A DNA stretch of 64,000 nt from Ancylobacter mangrovi (GCF_024752355.1 NZ_JANTHZ010000001.1:248001-312000); one strand, 5' to 3'. Shown: positions 19,265 through 29,103, counted from the stretch's first letter. Notes: generated by a model not told the origin, from the sequence alone. Program-made: numbers and translations.

Positions 19265-20482
19265 CTACCCCTTGCGCATGTGCTCCAGCACATCGGCATC
19301 CGGCCAGCAGTCCAGCTTGAGCCGGTTGGCCTTCTGGTAGGCGCCCAGCGCCGAGCGGGTCTTCATGCCCGCCTTGCCGTCGATCTTGTCGGTGTAGAGC
19401 CCCTTCCGGGCCAACACCTTCTGCATGTATTCGAGGTCGCGCGTCTTCACGAGGCTGATGTCCTGCCAGTCGCGCACGAACGGCTTGTCGTCCTCGATGC
19501 GGTCGGCGAGGTGGCCGACATAGAGCACGTAAAGGTCGGCGAAGTTGTAGCTCTTCAGCACGAAATAGTTGGCGGGCGTGAGGAACACCGGGCCGTAGGG
19601 CCCGGCCGGCATGATGATCGAAGCCTTGTCGCGCATCGCCGAGGACGGGACGCGGCGCCCGTCGATCACCTTCACCCCGCTCTTCAGCCAGTCGCCGATC
19701 GGCCGCGCCGCGTCGGGCTCGGCCAGCGTGCAGTCGAAGCCCGACGGGACGCTGACCTCGTAGGCCCAGCGCTTGCCGGCCTGCCAGCCCTCATGGCGCA
19801 GCAGGTTGGCGGTCGCGGCCAGCGCCTCGGGCACCGAGGTCCAGATATTGGCGGTGCCGTCGCCGTCGAGGTCGACGCCATAGGTCAGGTAGCCGGTGGG
19901 CATGAACTGGGTGAGGCCCATGGCGCCGGCCCAGGAGCTCTTCATCTGCGCCCGGCCGACATGGCCCTCGTCGAGGATCTTCAGCGCGGCGAGGAACTCG
20001 GCGAAGAACTCGTCCTTGCGCCGGCCGACATAGGCCTGCGTCGCCACCACCCGCAGCGCGTCATAGTTGAGCTTGGCCGCGCCGTAGGAGGTCTCGCGCG
20101 CCCAGATGGCGAGCATGATCTCGGGCGGCACGCCGAAGCGCTTCTCGATGGTCGCGAGCTGCCCGCGATACTGCGCGGCGAGCTTGCGCCCGCGCGCGGC
20201 ATAGCTGGCGATCGCCTTGTCGGAGAGGTAGTCCGCCGGTGTCTGCACGAACTCCGCCTGCTTGCCCGGCGGCTGCGGCTTGCCGGGAATGGCGAGGTCG
20301 GGCAGCGAATAATCGGGCTCCAGCCCCTTCGTCTCGCGCTCATAGGTGGCGCGCGAGATGCCCATGGCCTGCGCGGCCGGCCATTGCGCGGCCAGCCAGC
20401 GGTCGAAGCCGGCATCGGCGAAGGCGGGAGAACCGGCCATTAGGAGCAGGCCGAGACCGAAAAGGGTGCGCCGCATCTTCAT
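19265..20482 (-). CDS. Lytic murein transglycosylase, MltB-type (SLT_2) with peptidoglycan-binding domain
   Basis: The 405-aa exported enzyme cleaves glycan strands to 1,6-anhydromuramyl ends. It has a signal peptide ending SPAFA, an SLT_2 catalytic domain with Glu130 in IWARETSYG, the fold signature SSWAGAMGLTQFMPTGY, and a C-terminal PG_binding_1 domain from about residue 340 (LEYMQKVLARKGLY then DGKAGMKTRSALGAYQ). This is the MltB-like arrangement common in Alphaproteobacteria; no lipobox is seen, so it is likely periplasmic. It converges with prmB (15 bp between stops). Confidence 0.9.
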   Translation of the reverse strand: MKMRRTLFGLGLLLMAGSPAFADAGFDRWLAAQWPAAQAMGISRATYERETKGLEPDYSLPDLAIPGKPQPPGKQAEFVQTPADYLSDKAIASYAARGRKLAAQYRGQLATIEKRFGVPPEIMLAIWARETSYGAAKLNYDALRVVATQAYVGRRKDEFFAEFLAALKILDEGHVGRAQMKSSWAGAMGLTQFMPTGYLTYGVDLDGDGTANIWTSVPEALAATANLLRHEGWQAGKRWAYEVSVPSGFDCTLAEPDAARPIGDWLKSGVKVIDGRRVPSSAMRDKASIIMPAGPYGPVFLTPANYFVLKSYNFADLYVLYVGHLADRIEDDKPFVRDWQDISLVKTRDLEYMQKVLARKGLYTDKIDGKAGMKTRSALGAYQKANRLKLDCWPDADVLEHMRKG

Positions 20483-20668
20483 GCCTCCGGGATAGCGGAA
20501 TCGGTCCGCCCTGTGAACCGGAAGCCCGGCCGCCAGCCTCCGCGATAGCCGTTACGTGATGACGCAAAGGAAGACATCGGAGCCCGGAAAGCCGCCGACG
20601 GGTTGCCTCGGGGCGCCGGGGATGGCTCTATTCCGATACCTGTCAACGAGGTGGGGGGCCTCGCCGTC

Positions 20669-21751
20669 ATGCTCAAACGCCGTGATCTGCTCATTACCGG
20701 CGCCGCCGGTGCTTTGCTTCATCCGCTCGCTGCACGGGCGCAGACGGTGGGAGACGGCACGATGCCCGCTCCCGCGCCTGCGGCCGCGACCAGCGGCGAG
20801 GCATGGGACGACGGCCTCGCTCATCCCATTCCCTATACGCCGCCGCTCGGAACGGGAAAGGAGCGCGGCCTCGTGCTGGGCGGAGGCGGCGCCTATCTCG
20901 CCTCGTGGATGGTCGGCTATTTCCGCGCGCTGCACGACAAGGGCGTGGACCTTGCGCTGGCCGACATCGTGGTCGGCACCTCCGCGGGCTCGTTCCTCGG
21001 CGCGGTGCTAACGGGCGGGCATCTGTGGCGGTTCGGCGAGGAGCTGGAATTCTTCGGCAAGTTCCCGAAGGCGTTCGCCGAGCTGATCCCGACCATGGCG
21101 CCCAATGAAAGCCAGCTTCGCGCCCGCCATATCGCCAACACGGCGGTCGAGGCCGACCCGGCGACCATCCAGGCCATCGGTCGCGGCGCGATGGCGGCGC
21201 GCAATGCGGCGGGGCCGGACAGCTATTTCGACTCGGTGAAGCACCTGATCGGCGAGGAAGCCTGGCCCTCGCCCAAACTCCATACCACCGCGAATGACTG
21301 TTACACCGGCGAGCGGCTCATCGTCTCCCAGGATTCCGGGATCGAGGTGAACCACGCCTGCGCCGCGAGCTCCTCGCTGCCCGGCTCCATGGGGCCGACC
21401 TGGCTCAAGAACCGGCTGTGCATGGATGGCGGCATCTGCCAGACCAGCACCCATTGCGACGTGGTAACCGGCGTAAAGAAGGCGCTGGTGATCTCGCTGA
21501 CCGACGGCGACGCCTCGGCCTCGAAGGTGGGACTGCGCACCTCCAGCCTGCCCAACACGCTGCAGCAGGAGATCGCCGACCTCAAGGCCGGCGGCACGCA
21601 GGTGGTGCTGAAGGTGGCGGGGCTGCTGCCCGGCGTCACCCATGTCGACAGCATCATGGACCCGAAATGGATCTCGCCCTGCATCGCCAACGGCCATGAG
21701 CGCGGTCTCGCCGATGCCGCAGAGCTGAAGGATTTCTGGGGTACGGCCTGA
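20669..21751 (+). CDS. Tat-exported patatin-like phospholipase
   Basis: The 360-aa protein has a twin-arginine signal (MLKRRDLLITGAAGALLHPL, cleavage near ARA). The patatin catalytic elements are intact: oxyanion loop GGGGAY, nucleophile Ser105 in GTSAG and catalytic Asp253 in MDGGI. Predicted activity is acyl-ester hydrolysis of lipids in or beyond the periplasm. A Tat signal suggests it folds before export. The ATG at 20669 follows AGGTGGGG, deciding it over an in-frame codon at 20603. It is monocistronic between a divergent transglycosylase and a VOC protein. Confidence 0.87.
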   Translation: MLKRRDLLITGAAGALLHPLAARAQTVGDGTMPAPAPAAATSGEAWDDGLAHPIPYTPPLGTGKERGLVLGGGGAYLASWMVGYFRALHDKGVDLALADIVVGTSAGSFLGAVLTGGHLWRFGEELEFFGKFPKAFAELIPTMAPNESQLRARHIANTAVEADPATIQAIGRGAMAARNAAGPDSYFDSVKHLIGEEAWPSPKLHTTANDCYTGERLIVSQDSGIEVNHACAASSSLPGSMGPTWLKNRLCMDGGICQTSTHCDVVTGVKKALVISLTDGDASASKVGLRTSSLPNTLQQEIADLKAGGTQVVLKVAGLLPGVTHVDSIMDPKWISPCIANGHERGLADAAELKDFWGTA

Positions 21752-21913
21752 TCCTTAGCGGGACGCCTCCGGCTCCGAAACGCTGCCCCGAGATACGGGG
21801 CCCGGATACGCGGGTCCCGGCAAAATTCCTTCACGGTCCTGTCGGATCGGCGCCGCCGCGAACGTCCTCGGGAGGCGCCGGCATCGGGGCCGGCCGACAG
21901 CAGGAGGCCCGAC

Positions 21914-22390
21914 ATGGGATTGCAGCAGAAGATCACCCCCTATCTGTGGTTCGACGGCACGGCCAAGGAGGCGGCCGATTTCTACGTCTCGATCTTCCCC
22001 AATTCGCGCATCATCACCGTCGGTCACCACACCGAGGACACGCCCGGGCAGACCGGCAGCGTGCTGGTGGTGTTGTTCGAGCTCGACGGGGTACAGTTCG
22101 GCGCCATCAATGGCGGGCCGATGTTCAAGCTGAGCGAGGCGTCGTCCTACCTGATTGACTGCGCCACGCAGGAGGAGATCGACTTCTACTGGGACAGGCT
22201 CGGCGCCGGCGGCCAGTACCAGGCCTGCGGCTGGTTGAAGGACCGCTTCGGCCTTTCCTGGCAGGTCAACAGCAGCGAACTGGTCGAGAAGGCGCATTCG
22301 GACCCCGCCGCCGGCGCCCGGGTGATGAAGGCCATGATGGACATGGTGAAGATCGACCTCGCCGCGCTGCAGCAGGCGATGGAGGGGTGA
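21914..22390 (+). CDS. VOC-superfamily protein (PhnB-like, 3-dmu-9_3-mt domain)
   Basis: The 158-aa protein matches the PhnB/3-demethylubiquinone-like domain of the VOC fold. It shows KITPYLWFDGTAKEAADFYVSIFPNSRI at the start, a central VLFELDGVQFGAINGGP strand, and CGWLKDRFGLSWQV near the end. Despite the Pfam name there is no SAM-binding site; members are metal-dependent or binding proteins of largely unknown substrate. An AGGAGG SD precedes the ATG. It converges with tam, 6 bp between stops. Confidence 0.85.
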   Translation: MGLQQKITPYLWFDGTAKEAADFYVSIFPNSRIITVGHHTEDTPGQTGSVLVVLFELDGVQFGAINGGPMFKLSEASSYLIDCATQEEIDFYWDRLGAGGQYQACGWLKDRFGLSWQVNSSELVEKAHSDPAAGARVMKAMMDMVKIDLAALQQAMEG

Positions 22391-22396
22391 GCCCCC

Positions 22397-23173
22397 TCAC
22401 CGCACGGCGAGGATGAACAGGCGGGGGAAGCGCAGCAGCACCTTGCCGTCGACCCGCGCCGGATAGGCCTCGGCGAGGCGCTCGACATAGGCGGCGAGGA
22501 AGGCGGCCCGTTCCTCCTCGTCGAGCGGGGAGAGGAAGGGGCGCAGCGCCGTCGAGCGGAACCATTCGGCGATGGCGGGCGCGCCGTCCATCGCGTGGTT
22601 GTAGTCGGTGTGCCAGATCTCGACCTGCCGCGCGGCGGGCTTGAGCAGGTCATAATACTCGCCGACCAAGGGCAGCACGTCGCGCGCCGCGCCGGCGAGC
22701 TTTTCCGCCCACGGGCCGTGCGCGGCGGTCTCGGCCATCAGGCGGTGCGAGGGCTCGTTCACATTGTCCGGCATCTGCACGGCGAGCACGCCGCCCTCGG
22801 GCAGCGCGTCCAGAAGGCGGCGCAGCACGGCCGGGTGGTCCGGCACCCACTGGAACACGGCGTTGCCGAAGATGAGGTCCGTGCCCAGCTCCGGCGTCCA
22901 GCTCGCGACGTCCGCGACCTCGAAGCGGGCGACCGGCAGGCGCTCGGCGGCCTGCTCCACCATGGCGGGCGAGGTGTCGATGCCGAGCACGTCCGCATCC
23001 GGCCAGCGGCCGGCAAGCAGCTCGGTGGAATTGCCCGGACCGCAGCCGATATCGACAACGTTGCGCGGGGTCTCGAGGGGAACCTGGGCGAGGAGATCGC
23101 GCGAGGGGCGGGTTCGCTCGTCGGCGAATTTGAGATAGAGGTTCGGGTTCCAGTCTTCGGTGGTGCGGCGCAT
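22397..23173 (-). CDS. tam: Trans-aconitate 2-methyltransferase Tam
   Basis: The 258-aa SAM-dependent enzyme methylates trans-aconitate, a spontaneous by-product of cis-aconitate that inhibits aconitase. Signatures are [53 protein letters not shown], the [10 protein letters not shown] motif and [10 protein letters not shown]. The ATG at 23173 has GGAGGGA just upstream, which decides it over a 40-residue upstream extension with no homology. Confidence 0.92.
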   Translation of the reverse strand: MRRTTEDWNPNLYLKFADERTRPSRDLLAQVPLETPRNVVDIGCGPGNSTELLAGRWPDADVLGIDTSPAMVEQAAERLPVARFEVADVASWTPELGTDLIFGNAVFQWVPDHPAVLRRLLDALPEGGVLAVQMPDNVNEPSHRLMAETAAHGPWAEKLAGAARDVLPLVGEYYDLLKPAARQVEIWHTDYNHAMDGAPAIAEWFRSTALRPFLSPLDEEERAAFLAAYVERLAEAYPARVDGKVLLRFPRLFILAVR

Positions 23174-23294
23174 TAGGTCCCTCCCCGGATCGGGCGCGAC
23201 CATGGGCCAAGACGGCCCCGCTGCCAAGCGACCTGCCAAAGGGGAGCGCGACGCGGCGGGCGAGGCGGGCGCCGGGTGGTGGCTCCCCGGCACG

Positions 23295-23327
23295 AAAAGG
23301 CCGGCGCGGATCGCTCCGGCCGGCCTT
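23295..23327 (-). terminator. Intrinsic terminator of ettA
   Basis: AAGGCCGG (23297-23304) pairs with CCGGCCTT (23320-23327). On the minus strand the stem is followed by a TTTT run. It sits 40 bp after the ettA stop and also insulates tam. Confidence 0.6.
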
Positions 23328-23366
23328 GCCTTGGCATACCCCGCCGGAGCGGGATGTCCCCTGCCC

Positions 23367-25022
23367 TCAGCGCGTGAACTTCTTGTACTTCAGGCGGTGC
23401 GGGATGATCGAATCCGTGCCGAGGCGGCGCTTCTTGTCCTCCTCGTAATCGGCGAAGTTGCCCTCGAACCATTCCACATGGCTCTCGCCCTCGAAGGCGA
23501 GGATGTGGGTGGCGATGCGGTCGAGGAAGAAGCGGTCATGCGAGATGATGACCGCGCAGCCGGCGAAATCCTCCAGCGCCTCTTCCAGCGCGCGCAGCGT
23601 CTCGACGTCGAGGTCGTTGGTCGGCTCGTCGAGCAGCAGCACGTTGGCGCCCTGCTGCAGGATACGGGCGAGGTGCACGCGGTTGCGCTCGCCGCCCGAG
23701 AGCATGCCGACCTTCTTCTGCTGGTCGCCGCCCTTGAAGTTGAAGGCCGAGCAGTAGGCGCGCGAATTGATCTCGCGCTTGCCCAGATACAGGATGTCGT
23801 TGCCGCCCGAGACTTCCTCCCAGACGGTCTTCTTGTCGTCGAGCGCGTCGCGGCTCTGGTCGACATAGCCGAGCTGCACGCTGTCGCCGACCGTGATGGA
23901 ACCGGCATCGGGCTTCTCGGCGCCGGTGATCATGCGGAACAGCGTGGTCTTGCCCGCGCCGTTGGGCCCGATCACGCCGACGATGCCGCCGGGCGGCAGC
24001 TTGAAGGTGAGGTCGTCGATCAGCAGCCGGTCGCCGAAGGCCTTGGACAGGTCCTGGAAGTCGATGACGTTGTTGCCGAGCCGCTCGGCCACCGGGATGA
24101 CGATCTGCGCGGTGGTGGGCGCCTTCTCGGACGCCTTGCGCACGAGATCCTCGTAGCGCTGGATGCGGGCCTTGTTCTTGGCCTGGCGCGCCTTGGGCGA
24201 GGCGGAGATCCATTCCTGCTCGGAGGCCAGCGCCCGCTGGCGCGCTTCCTCCTCGCGACCCTCCTGCTGCATGCGCTTCTGCTTCTGCGACAGCCAGGAC
24301 GAGTAGTTGCCCTCGTAGGGAATGCCGCGGCCGCGGTCGAGCTCGAGGATCCAGCCGGTCACGTTGTCGAGGAAGTAGCGGTCATGGGTGACGATCAGGA
24401 TCGCCCCCGGATAGGTGCGCAGGTGCCCTTCCAGCCAGTTCACCGTCTCGGCGTCGAGATGGTTGGTGGGCTCGTCGAGCAGCAGCAGCTCGGGCTGCTC
24501 CAGCAGCAGGCGGCACAGCGCGACGCGGCGACGCTCGCCGCCCGAGAGCTTCGACACGTCGGCGTCGTCGGACGGGCAGTTGAGCGCGTCCATCGCCTGG
24601 TCGACCTTGCTGTCGAGGTCCCACAGGCCCTGCGCCTCGATCTCGTCCTGGAGGCTGGTCATCTCGTCCGCCGTCTCGTCCGAGTAGTTCATGGCGAGCT
24701 CGTTGTAGCGGTCGAGGATCGCCTTCTGCTTGGCGACGCCTTCCATGACGTTCTCGCGCACCGACTTGGAGGCGTCGAGCTGCGGCTCCTGCGGCAGGTA
24801 GCCGACGCGCGCGCCTTCCGCGACCCAGGCCTCGCCGCTGAAGTCCTTGTCCATGCCGGCCATGATCTTCAGCAGCGTCGACTTGCCCGAGCCGTTGGGG
24901 CCGAGCACGCCGATCTTGGCGTCCGGGTAGAAGGAGAGGTGGATGTTCTCCAGCACCTTCTTGCCGCCGGGATAGGCCTTGGTCATGCCGTGCATGTGAT
25001 AGACGTACTGATAGGAAGCCAT
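23367..25022 (-). CDS. ettA: EttA, energy-dependent translational throttle (ABC-F ATPase)
   Basis: The 551-aa ABC-F protein has two ATP-binding cassettes and no membrane domain. Cassette 1 has GPNGSGKST and [16 protein letters not shown]; cassette 2 has GPNGAGKTT and [15 protein letters not shown]. They are joined by the P-site tRNA-interaction motif linker ([18 protein letters not shown]). The start [24 protein letters not shown] is characteristic of EttA rather than other ABC-F types. EttA binds the ribosomal E site and gates the first elongation steps according to energy charge. It is monocistronic. Confidence 0.95.
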   Translation of the reverse strand: MASYQYVYHMHGMTKAYPGGKKVLENIHLSFYPDAKIGVLGPNGSGKSTLLKIMAGMDKDFSGEAWVAEGARVGYLPQEPQLDASKSVRENVMEGVAKQKAILDRYNELAMNYSDETADEMTSLQDEIEAQGLWDLDSKVDQAMDALNCPSDDADVSKLSGGERRRVALCRLLLEQPELLLLDEPTNHLDAETVNWLEGHLRTYPGAILIVTHDRYFLDNVTGWILELDRGRGIPYEGNYSSWLSQKQKRMQQEGREEEARQRALASEQEWISASPKARQAKNKARIQRYEDLVRKASEKAPTTAQIVIPVAERLGNNVIDFQDLSKAFGDRLLIDDLTFKLPPGGIVGVIGPNGAGKTTLFRMITGAEKPDAGSITVGDSVQLGYVDQSRDALDDKKTVWEEVSGGNDILYLGKREINSRAYCSAFNFKGGDQQKKVGMLSGGERNRVHLARILQQGANVLLLDEPTNDLDVETLRALEEALEDFAGCAVIISHDRFFLDRIATHILAFEGESHVEWFEGNFADYEEDKKRRLGTDSIIPHRLKYKKFTR

Positions 25023-25409
25023 ATCCAGTTCCTGCGCGTTCGGGCGATGCCGAGAACGGGCCGCCATCCGAGGCCGCGATCGGGAAAAAACCGACCTGGG
25101 CTGCTCCGCTTGGGGCCGTCAAGTCCGGCCTTGATTGCCGATGAGAGGTCGGGCGCTATGTAGACCGCCCTCCCGGCAGCGGCAAGGCCGGAGCGCGCGA
25201 AGCCTCCCCATGGACACCCGCGCTACGCCCGTCGCGCCGGCCGGCTCGGAATTGGAGCGATCGCGATTGAGCCGCACGCGACTTTCCTCATGTCGGCTTG
25301 CCCTATGTCAACGTGGCGGGCGGGGTGCGTCTTTATACCTCCGCCGAATGCGGAGCGCGCACGGGGTCCGCACGATCGGATCCACCAGAGGACATGACTG
25401 CCCGCTCCG
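25023..25409. other. 387-bp divergent intergenic region, ettA / PAS-GGDEF
   Basis: This region holds the divergent promoters of ettA and the diguanylate cyclase gene. A TTGACG hexamer on the minus strand (in the CTTGAC at about 25121-25126) could be an ettA -35, but no convincing -10 follows. No small gene with an SD sequence, no tRNA and no repeat was recognised. Confidence 0.4.
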
Positions 25410-26387
25410 ATGCCGTCGATCACGCCCGAGGACCTGCTGCACATCTGCCTGAACTTCCCCATCGCCGCCTGCCTCGTCGGCAGGGACGGACGCCTCCTCG
25501 CGGCCAATTATCGCTGCGCCGAGCTGGTCGACGTGCCGCATGAGAACATGGCGGGGCGGCGTGTGGCGGATCTGCTCGGGCCGGCCGTCCACGCGAAGAT
25601 CATGCAGGACTTCTGCGCCTTCGACGCCGGCGAGCCGGTGCGCGATCACGAGACGCTGATGAGGGGGCGGACCTATCTCGTCGCGGTGCAGCCGATCCGC
25701 CCCTCCCGCGGGATCCCCCGGCGCGCTTCGGCGCTCTGCGCCGCCTTCGCCGACATCACCGACCAGAAGACGCTCGAGGCGCGGCTGGAGCTCGCCAACC
25801 ACCAGCTCAGCAACGTCAACGCGAAGCTCCGGGAGACGGCAAGCACCGATGCGCTCACCGGCCTGCTGAACCGGCACGCGCTGGAGGAACTGCTGCCGCG
25901 CGAGATCGCCCGCAGCCGGCGCGAGGGCACGCCGCTCTCGGTGCTGATGATCGATGTCGACTATTTCAAGCGATACAATGACCGCTACGGCCATCTCGCC
26001 GGCGACGAGGTACTGGGCGCGGTGGCCCGGGCCATGGCGCGGGCGCTCCACCGGCCGAGCGACTTCGTCGCGCGCTTCGGCGGCGAGGAATTCGTCGCCA
26101 TCCTTCCCGCCACCGGCCCGTCCGAGGCGATCACCGTCGCCATGCGGATGCAGCAGGCGATCTCGGCGCTGGAGATCGAGCACGCCAACTCGCCGGCGGG
26201 CCGGCTGACGGCCAGCATCGGCGGGGCGAGCCGGTCGAGCATTCCGGTCGGGCTGTCGACCGCCGAGGTCCGCACCGATCTCATCGAGCGCGCGGACCGG
26301 GCGCTCTACGCCGCCAAGACGCAGGGCTTCGGCGGCATCAACCTTTCCGCGCAGCCCGGCGCCGGGCCCCAGTCGGCGGCGATCTGA
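25410..26387 (+). CDS. PAS-GGDEF diguanylate cyclase
   Basis: The 325-aa cytoplasmic protein has an N-terminal PAS-like sensor (about 1-120: FPIAACLVGRDGRLLAANYR to AFADITDQKTLEAR), a short coiled linker and a C-terminal GGDEF domain (STDALTGLLNRHALEE onward). The active site reads GGEEF and an intact RPSD inhibitory site lies five residues before it, so a functional, feedback-inhibited cyclic-di-GMP synthase is predicted. There is no membrane segment, so the PAS ligand must be cytoplasmic. It lies 140-180 bp before otsB on the same strand. Confidence 0.9.
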   Translation: MPSITPEDLLHICLNFPIAACLVGRDGRLLAANYRCAELVDVPHENMAGRRVADLLGPAVHAKIMQDFCAFDAGEPVRDHETLMRGRTYLVAVQPIRPSRGIPRRASALCAAFADITDQKTLEARLELANHQLSNVNAKLRETASTDALTGLLNRHALEELLPREIARSRREGTPLSVLMIDVDYFKRYNDRYGHLAGDEVLGAVARAMARALHRPSDFVARFGGEEFVAILPATGPSEAITVAMRMQQAISALEIEHANSPAGRLTASIGGASRSSIPVGLSTAEVRTDLIERADRALYAAKTQGFGGINLSAQPGAGPQSAAI

Positions 26388-26436
26388 GCGCCCTCCCCGC
26401 GGGACGCCGGGCCTCAAGGAAAGCGACAGCGGTAGC

Positions 26437-26461
26437 GGAACGCCCGCCGCCTAGCCGCATT
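26437..26461 (+). promoter_or_regulatory. Possible EcfG-type promoter before otsB (imperfect), plus CTATAT at 26487-26492
   Basis: GGAAC at 26437-26441 is followed after 16 bp by CATT, so the -35 and the terminal TT of the -10 match, but the consensus G is A. A separate CTATAT, the rhizobial sigma-70 -10 consensus, lies at 26487-26492 without a clear -35. Either or both may drive the trehalose operon. Confidence 0.4.
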
Positions 26462-26563
26462 ATCATCAGCAAGACGGTACAAGCTACTATATTACCTCAG
26501 CGGTTCGAGAGAACGCCTTTAAGTCTTTCAATGGCGAGAGCAAGGACAGCACCAGGAACAGGC

Positions 26564-27310
26564 ATGCAACCTCTCCCCAGAGCTGATTGGGCACTATTTC
26601 TCGACATTGACGGCACCCTGATCGAACACGCCGATCATCCCGAAGGGGTCGAAATCCCCGAATACCTCCCGGACCTGCTCACCGTGCTGCAGACGTCGCT
26701 CGGCGGCGCGGTGGCGCTGGTGTCCGGCCGCAGCATCGACTGGATGGACCACCGGCTCGCGCCGGCCCGCCTCCCCGCCGCCGGCCAGCACGGCGCAGAG
26801 ATACGGCTCGCGCCGGACGCGCCCTCGGTGCCGATCCCGACGCCGAAATGGCGCAAGCCGCTCGAACAGACGCTCGAGCGCGAGATGGCGGCCTGGCCGG
26901 GCGTCTATATCGAGCACAAGCCGCTGTCGCTGGCCGTGCACTACCGCGCCGTGCCGGAATCCGGCGACGAGATCATGGCCAAGGTGGTGGAGGCGAGCGC
27001 GCGCATCGGCGGCGAGGTGGAATTCCTCAAGGGCCGCTTCGTGGTCGAGCTGCGCCAGAGCGGCCACGACAAGGGCACCGCCGTCGATACGCTGATGGGC
27101 AGCGCGATCTTCACCGGCCGCAAGCCGGTTTTCCTGGGCGACGACGTCACCGACGAAGACGGGTTCCGCGCCGCTCGTGCGGTGGGCGGCCTCGCCATCG
27201 CGGTGGGACCGCGCCCGACCACGCAAGCCGATTTCCGCCTCGCCACTCCAGAGGACGTGCGCAAATGGCTCGGCGACATCCCTCAAGCCCTGGAGCGTGT
27301 GCCCTCGTGA
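26564..27310 (+). CDS. otsB: Trehalose-6-phosphate phosphatase OtsB
   Basis: The 248-aa HAD-superfamily phosphatase converts trehalose-6-phosphate to trehalose. The nucleophile motif FLDIDGTL begins at Asp14. ALVSGRSIDWMDH, PAAGQHGAEIRL, FVVELRQSGHDKGTA and the Mg-binding GDDVTDEDGF follow in family order. ATG 26564 has AGGA six bases upstream; ATG 26531 would add 11 residues. Its TGA overlaps the GTG of the GH15 gene, so the two are translationally coupled. Confidence 0.93.
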   Translation: MQPLPRADWALFLDIDGTLIEHADHPEGVEIPEYLPDLLTVLQTSLGGAVALVSGRSIDWMDHRLAPARLPAAGQHGAEIRLAPDAPSVPIPTPKWRKPLEQTLEREMAAWPGVYIEHKPLSLAVHYRAVPESGDEIMAKVVEASARIGGEVEFLKGRFVVELRQSGHDKGTAVDTLMGSAIFTGRKPVFLGDDVTDEDGFRAARAVGGLAIAVGPRPTTQADFRLATPEDVRKWLGDIPQALERVPS

Positions 27311-29103
27311 GCCAGAACCTCAATCTCGCCGCCATCGGCAACGGGACCATCGCAGCGCTGATCGACACAAAGGGGCGCCTGAGCTGGTGCTGCTGGCCCC
27401 GGATCGACGGCGACCCGATCTTCTCTGCCCTGCTCGGCGGGGAGGAGCCGGAGGCCGGCTTCTTCGACGTGCTGCTCGACGGGCAGGTCGCGAGCTCGCG
27501 CAGCTATCGGCGCAACACCGCGATCATCGAGACCATTCTCGAGAACGCGGATGGGGCGAAGCTGCGCATCATCGACTTCGCGCCGCGCTTCAAGCTCTAT
27601 GACCGCATCTACCGGCCGGCCACGCTGGTGCGTCGGATCCAGCCGATCTCCGGCACCTGCCGCATCACGATCCGCCTGCGGCCGCACTTCCACTGGGGCG
27701 AGCAGCGGCCGAAGGCGGTGCGCGGCTCCAACCACATGCGCTTCGCCGGCGACGACTTCACCCTGCGCGCCACCACCGACCTTCCGATCGTCTATGTGAT
27801 GGAGGAGCGCCCCTTCGTCCTCAGCCAGACGGCGACGATCGTGCTGGGGCCGGACGAGCCGTTCGCCTCCAGCCTGACCGACACCGCGCACAATTTCGAG
27901 GAACGCACCTGCGACTACTGGTGGGAATGGGTGCGCTACCTCTCGATCCCGTTCGAATGGCAGGACGCGGTGGTGCGCGCCGCCATCTCGCTCAAGCTGT
28001 GCGCCTTCGAGGAGACCGGCGGCATCGTCGCCGCGCTCACCACCTCGATCCCCGAGGCGCCGAACACGGTGCGCAACTGGGACTACCGGCACTGCTGGCT
28101 GCGCGATTCCTACTTCACCGTGCGCGCGCTCAACCAGCTCGGCGCCACGCGCACCATGGAAGACTACATTCGCTACCTCACCACGGTGATCGCCTCCGAG
28201 CCCACGGGGCGGCTCGCGCCGGTCTATTCCATCGTGCCCGGCACGCATCTGGAGGAGCGCTTCGCCCCTGCCCTGCCCGGCTTCCGCGGCATGGGGCCGG
28301 TGCGGGTCGGCAATCAGGCGGCCGAGCAGGTGCAGAACGACGGATACGGCCATGTCGTGCTGGCGGCGGCGCAGATGTTCTTCGACGACCGGCTGCCCAA
28401 GCGCGGCGACAAGGCGCTGTTCAACCTGCTGGAAGGGGTCGGCGCGCGCGCGGCGGAATTCGCCTTCGAGCCCGATGCCGGCCTGTGGGAGCTGCGCGGA
28501 CGGCGGCGCGTCCACACCTTCTCGGCGGTGATGGGCTGGGCCGCCTGCGACCGGCTGGCGCGCATCGCCCGCGTGCTCGACCTGCCCGACCGGGTCACCT
28601 ACTGGTCCGACCACGCCAACGAGATCCGCAAGCGCACGCTCGCCTTTGCCTGGAACGAGGAGAAGGGCAGCTTCGTCGACGCCGATGTCGACGGCCAGCT
28701 CGACGCCTCCCTGCTGCTGCTCGCCGAGCTCGGCTTCGTGCGGCCGGACGACCCGCGCTACGTCGCCACGGTCGAGGCCATCGGCCGCGACCTGAAGCGC
28801 AACGGCTATCTGATGCGCTATGCCAACGAGGACGATTTCGGCCTGCCGGAGAGCTCGTTCACCATCTGCTCGTTCTGGTACGCCTGCGCGCTCGACCTGA
28901 TCGGCCATCGCGACGAGGCGCGCGAGATGTTCACCAGCCTGCTTGCCCGGCGCAACGAGGCTGGTCTGCTGTCGGAAGACATCGACAACCAGTCGCTGGA
29001 GCTGTGGGGCAACATCCCCCAGACCTACTCCATGGTCGGCCTGATCGACACGGCGATGCGGCTGTCGAAGACGTGGGAGGAAGCGTTCTGGCGAGGCTCG
29101 TAG
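27307..29103 (+). CDS. Glycoside hydrolase family 15 protein (glucoamylase/trehalase-like)
   Basis: The 598-aa cytoplasmic protein of GH15 has an N-terminal beta-sandwich (IGNGTIAALIDTKGRLSWCCWPRIDGDP) and an (alpha/alpha)6 barrel from about residue 220. Landmarks are RNWDYRHCWLRDSYF, a first catalytic Glu in AGLWELRG and a second near LPESSFTICSFWYACALD. GH15 includes glucoamylases and bacterial trehalases; position between otsB and otsA favours an alpha-glucan or trehalose substrate, but specificity cannot be read from sequence. It starts at GTG 27307 overlapping the otsB stop. There is no signal peptide, so it acts inside the cell. Confidence 0.9.
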   Translation: MSQNLNLAAIGNGTIAALIDTKGRLSWCCWPRIDGDPIFSALLGGEEPEAGFFDVLLDGQVASSRSYRRNTAIIETILENADGAKLRIIDFAPRFKLYDRIYRPATLVRRIQPISGTCRITIRLRPHFHWGEQRPKAVRGSNHMRFAGDDFTLRATTDLPIVYVMEERPFVLSQTATIVLGPDEPFASSLTDTAHNFEERTCDYWWEWVRYLSIPFEWQDAVVRAAISLKLCAFEETGGIVAALTTSIPEAPNTVRNWDYRHCWLRDSYFTVRALNQLGATRTMEDYIRYLTTVIASEPTGRLAPVYSIVPGTHLEERFAPALPGFRGMGPVRVGNQAAEQVQNDGYGHVVLAAAQMFFDDRLPKRGDKALFNLLEGVGARAAEFAFEPDAGLWELRGRRRVHTFSAVMGWAACDRLARIARVLDLPDRVTYWSDHANEIRKRTLAFAWNEEKGSFVDADVDGQLDASLLLLAELGFVRPDDPRYVATVEAIGRDLKRNGYLMRYANEDDFGLPESSFTICSFWYACALDLIGHRDEAREMFTSLLARRNEAGLLSEDIDNQSLELWGNIPQTYSMVGLIDTAMRLSKTWEEAFWRGS

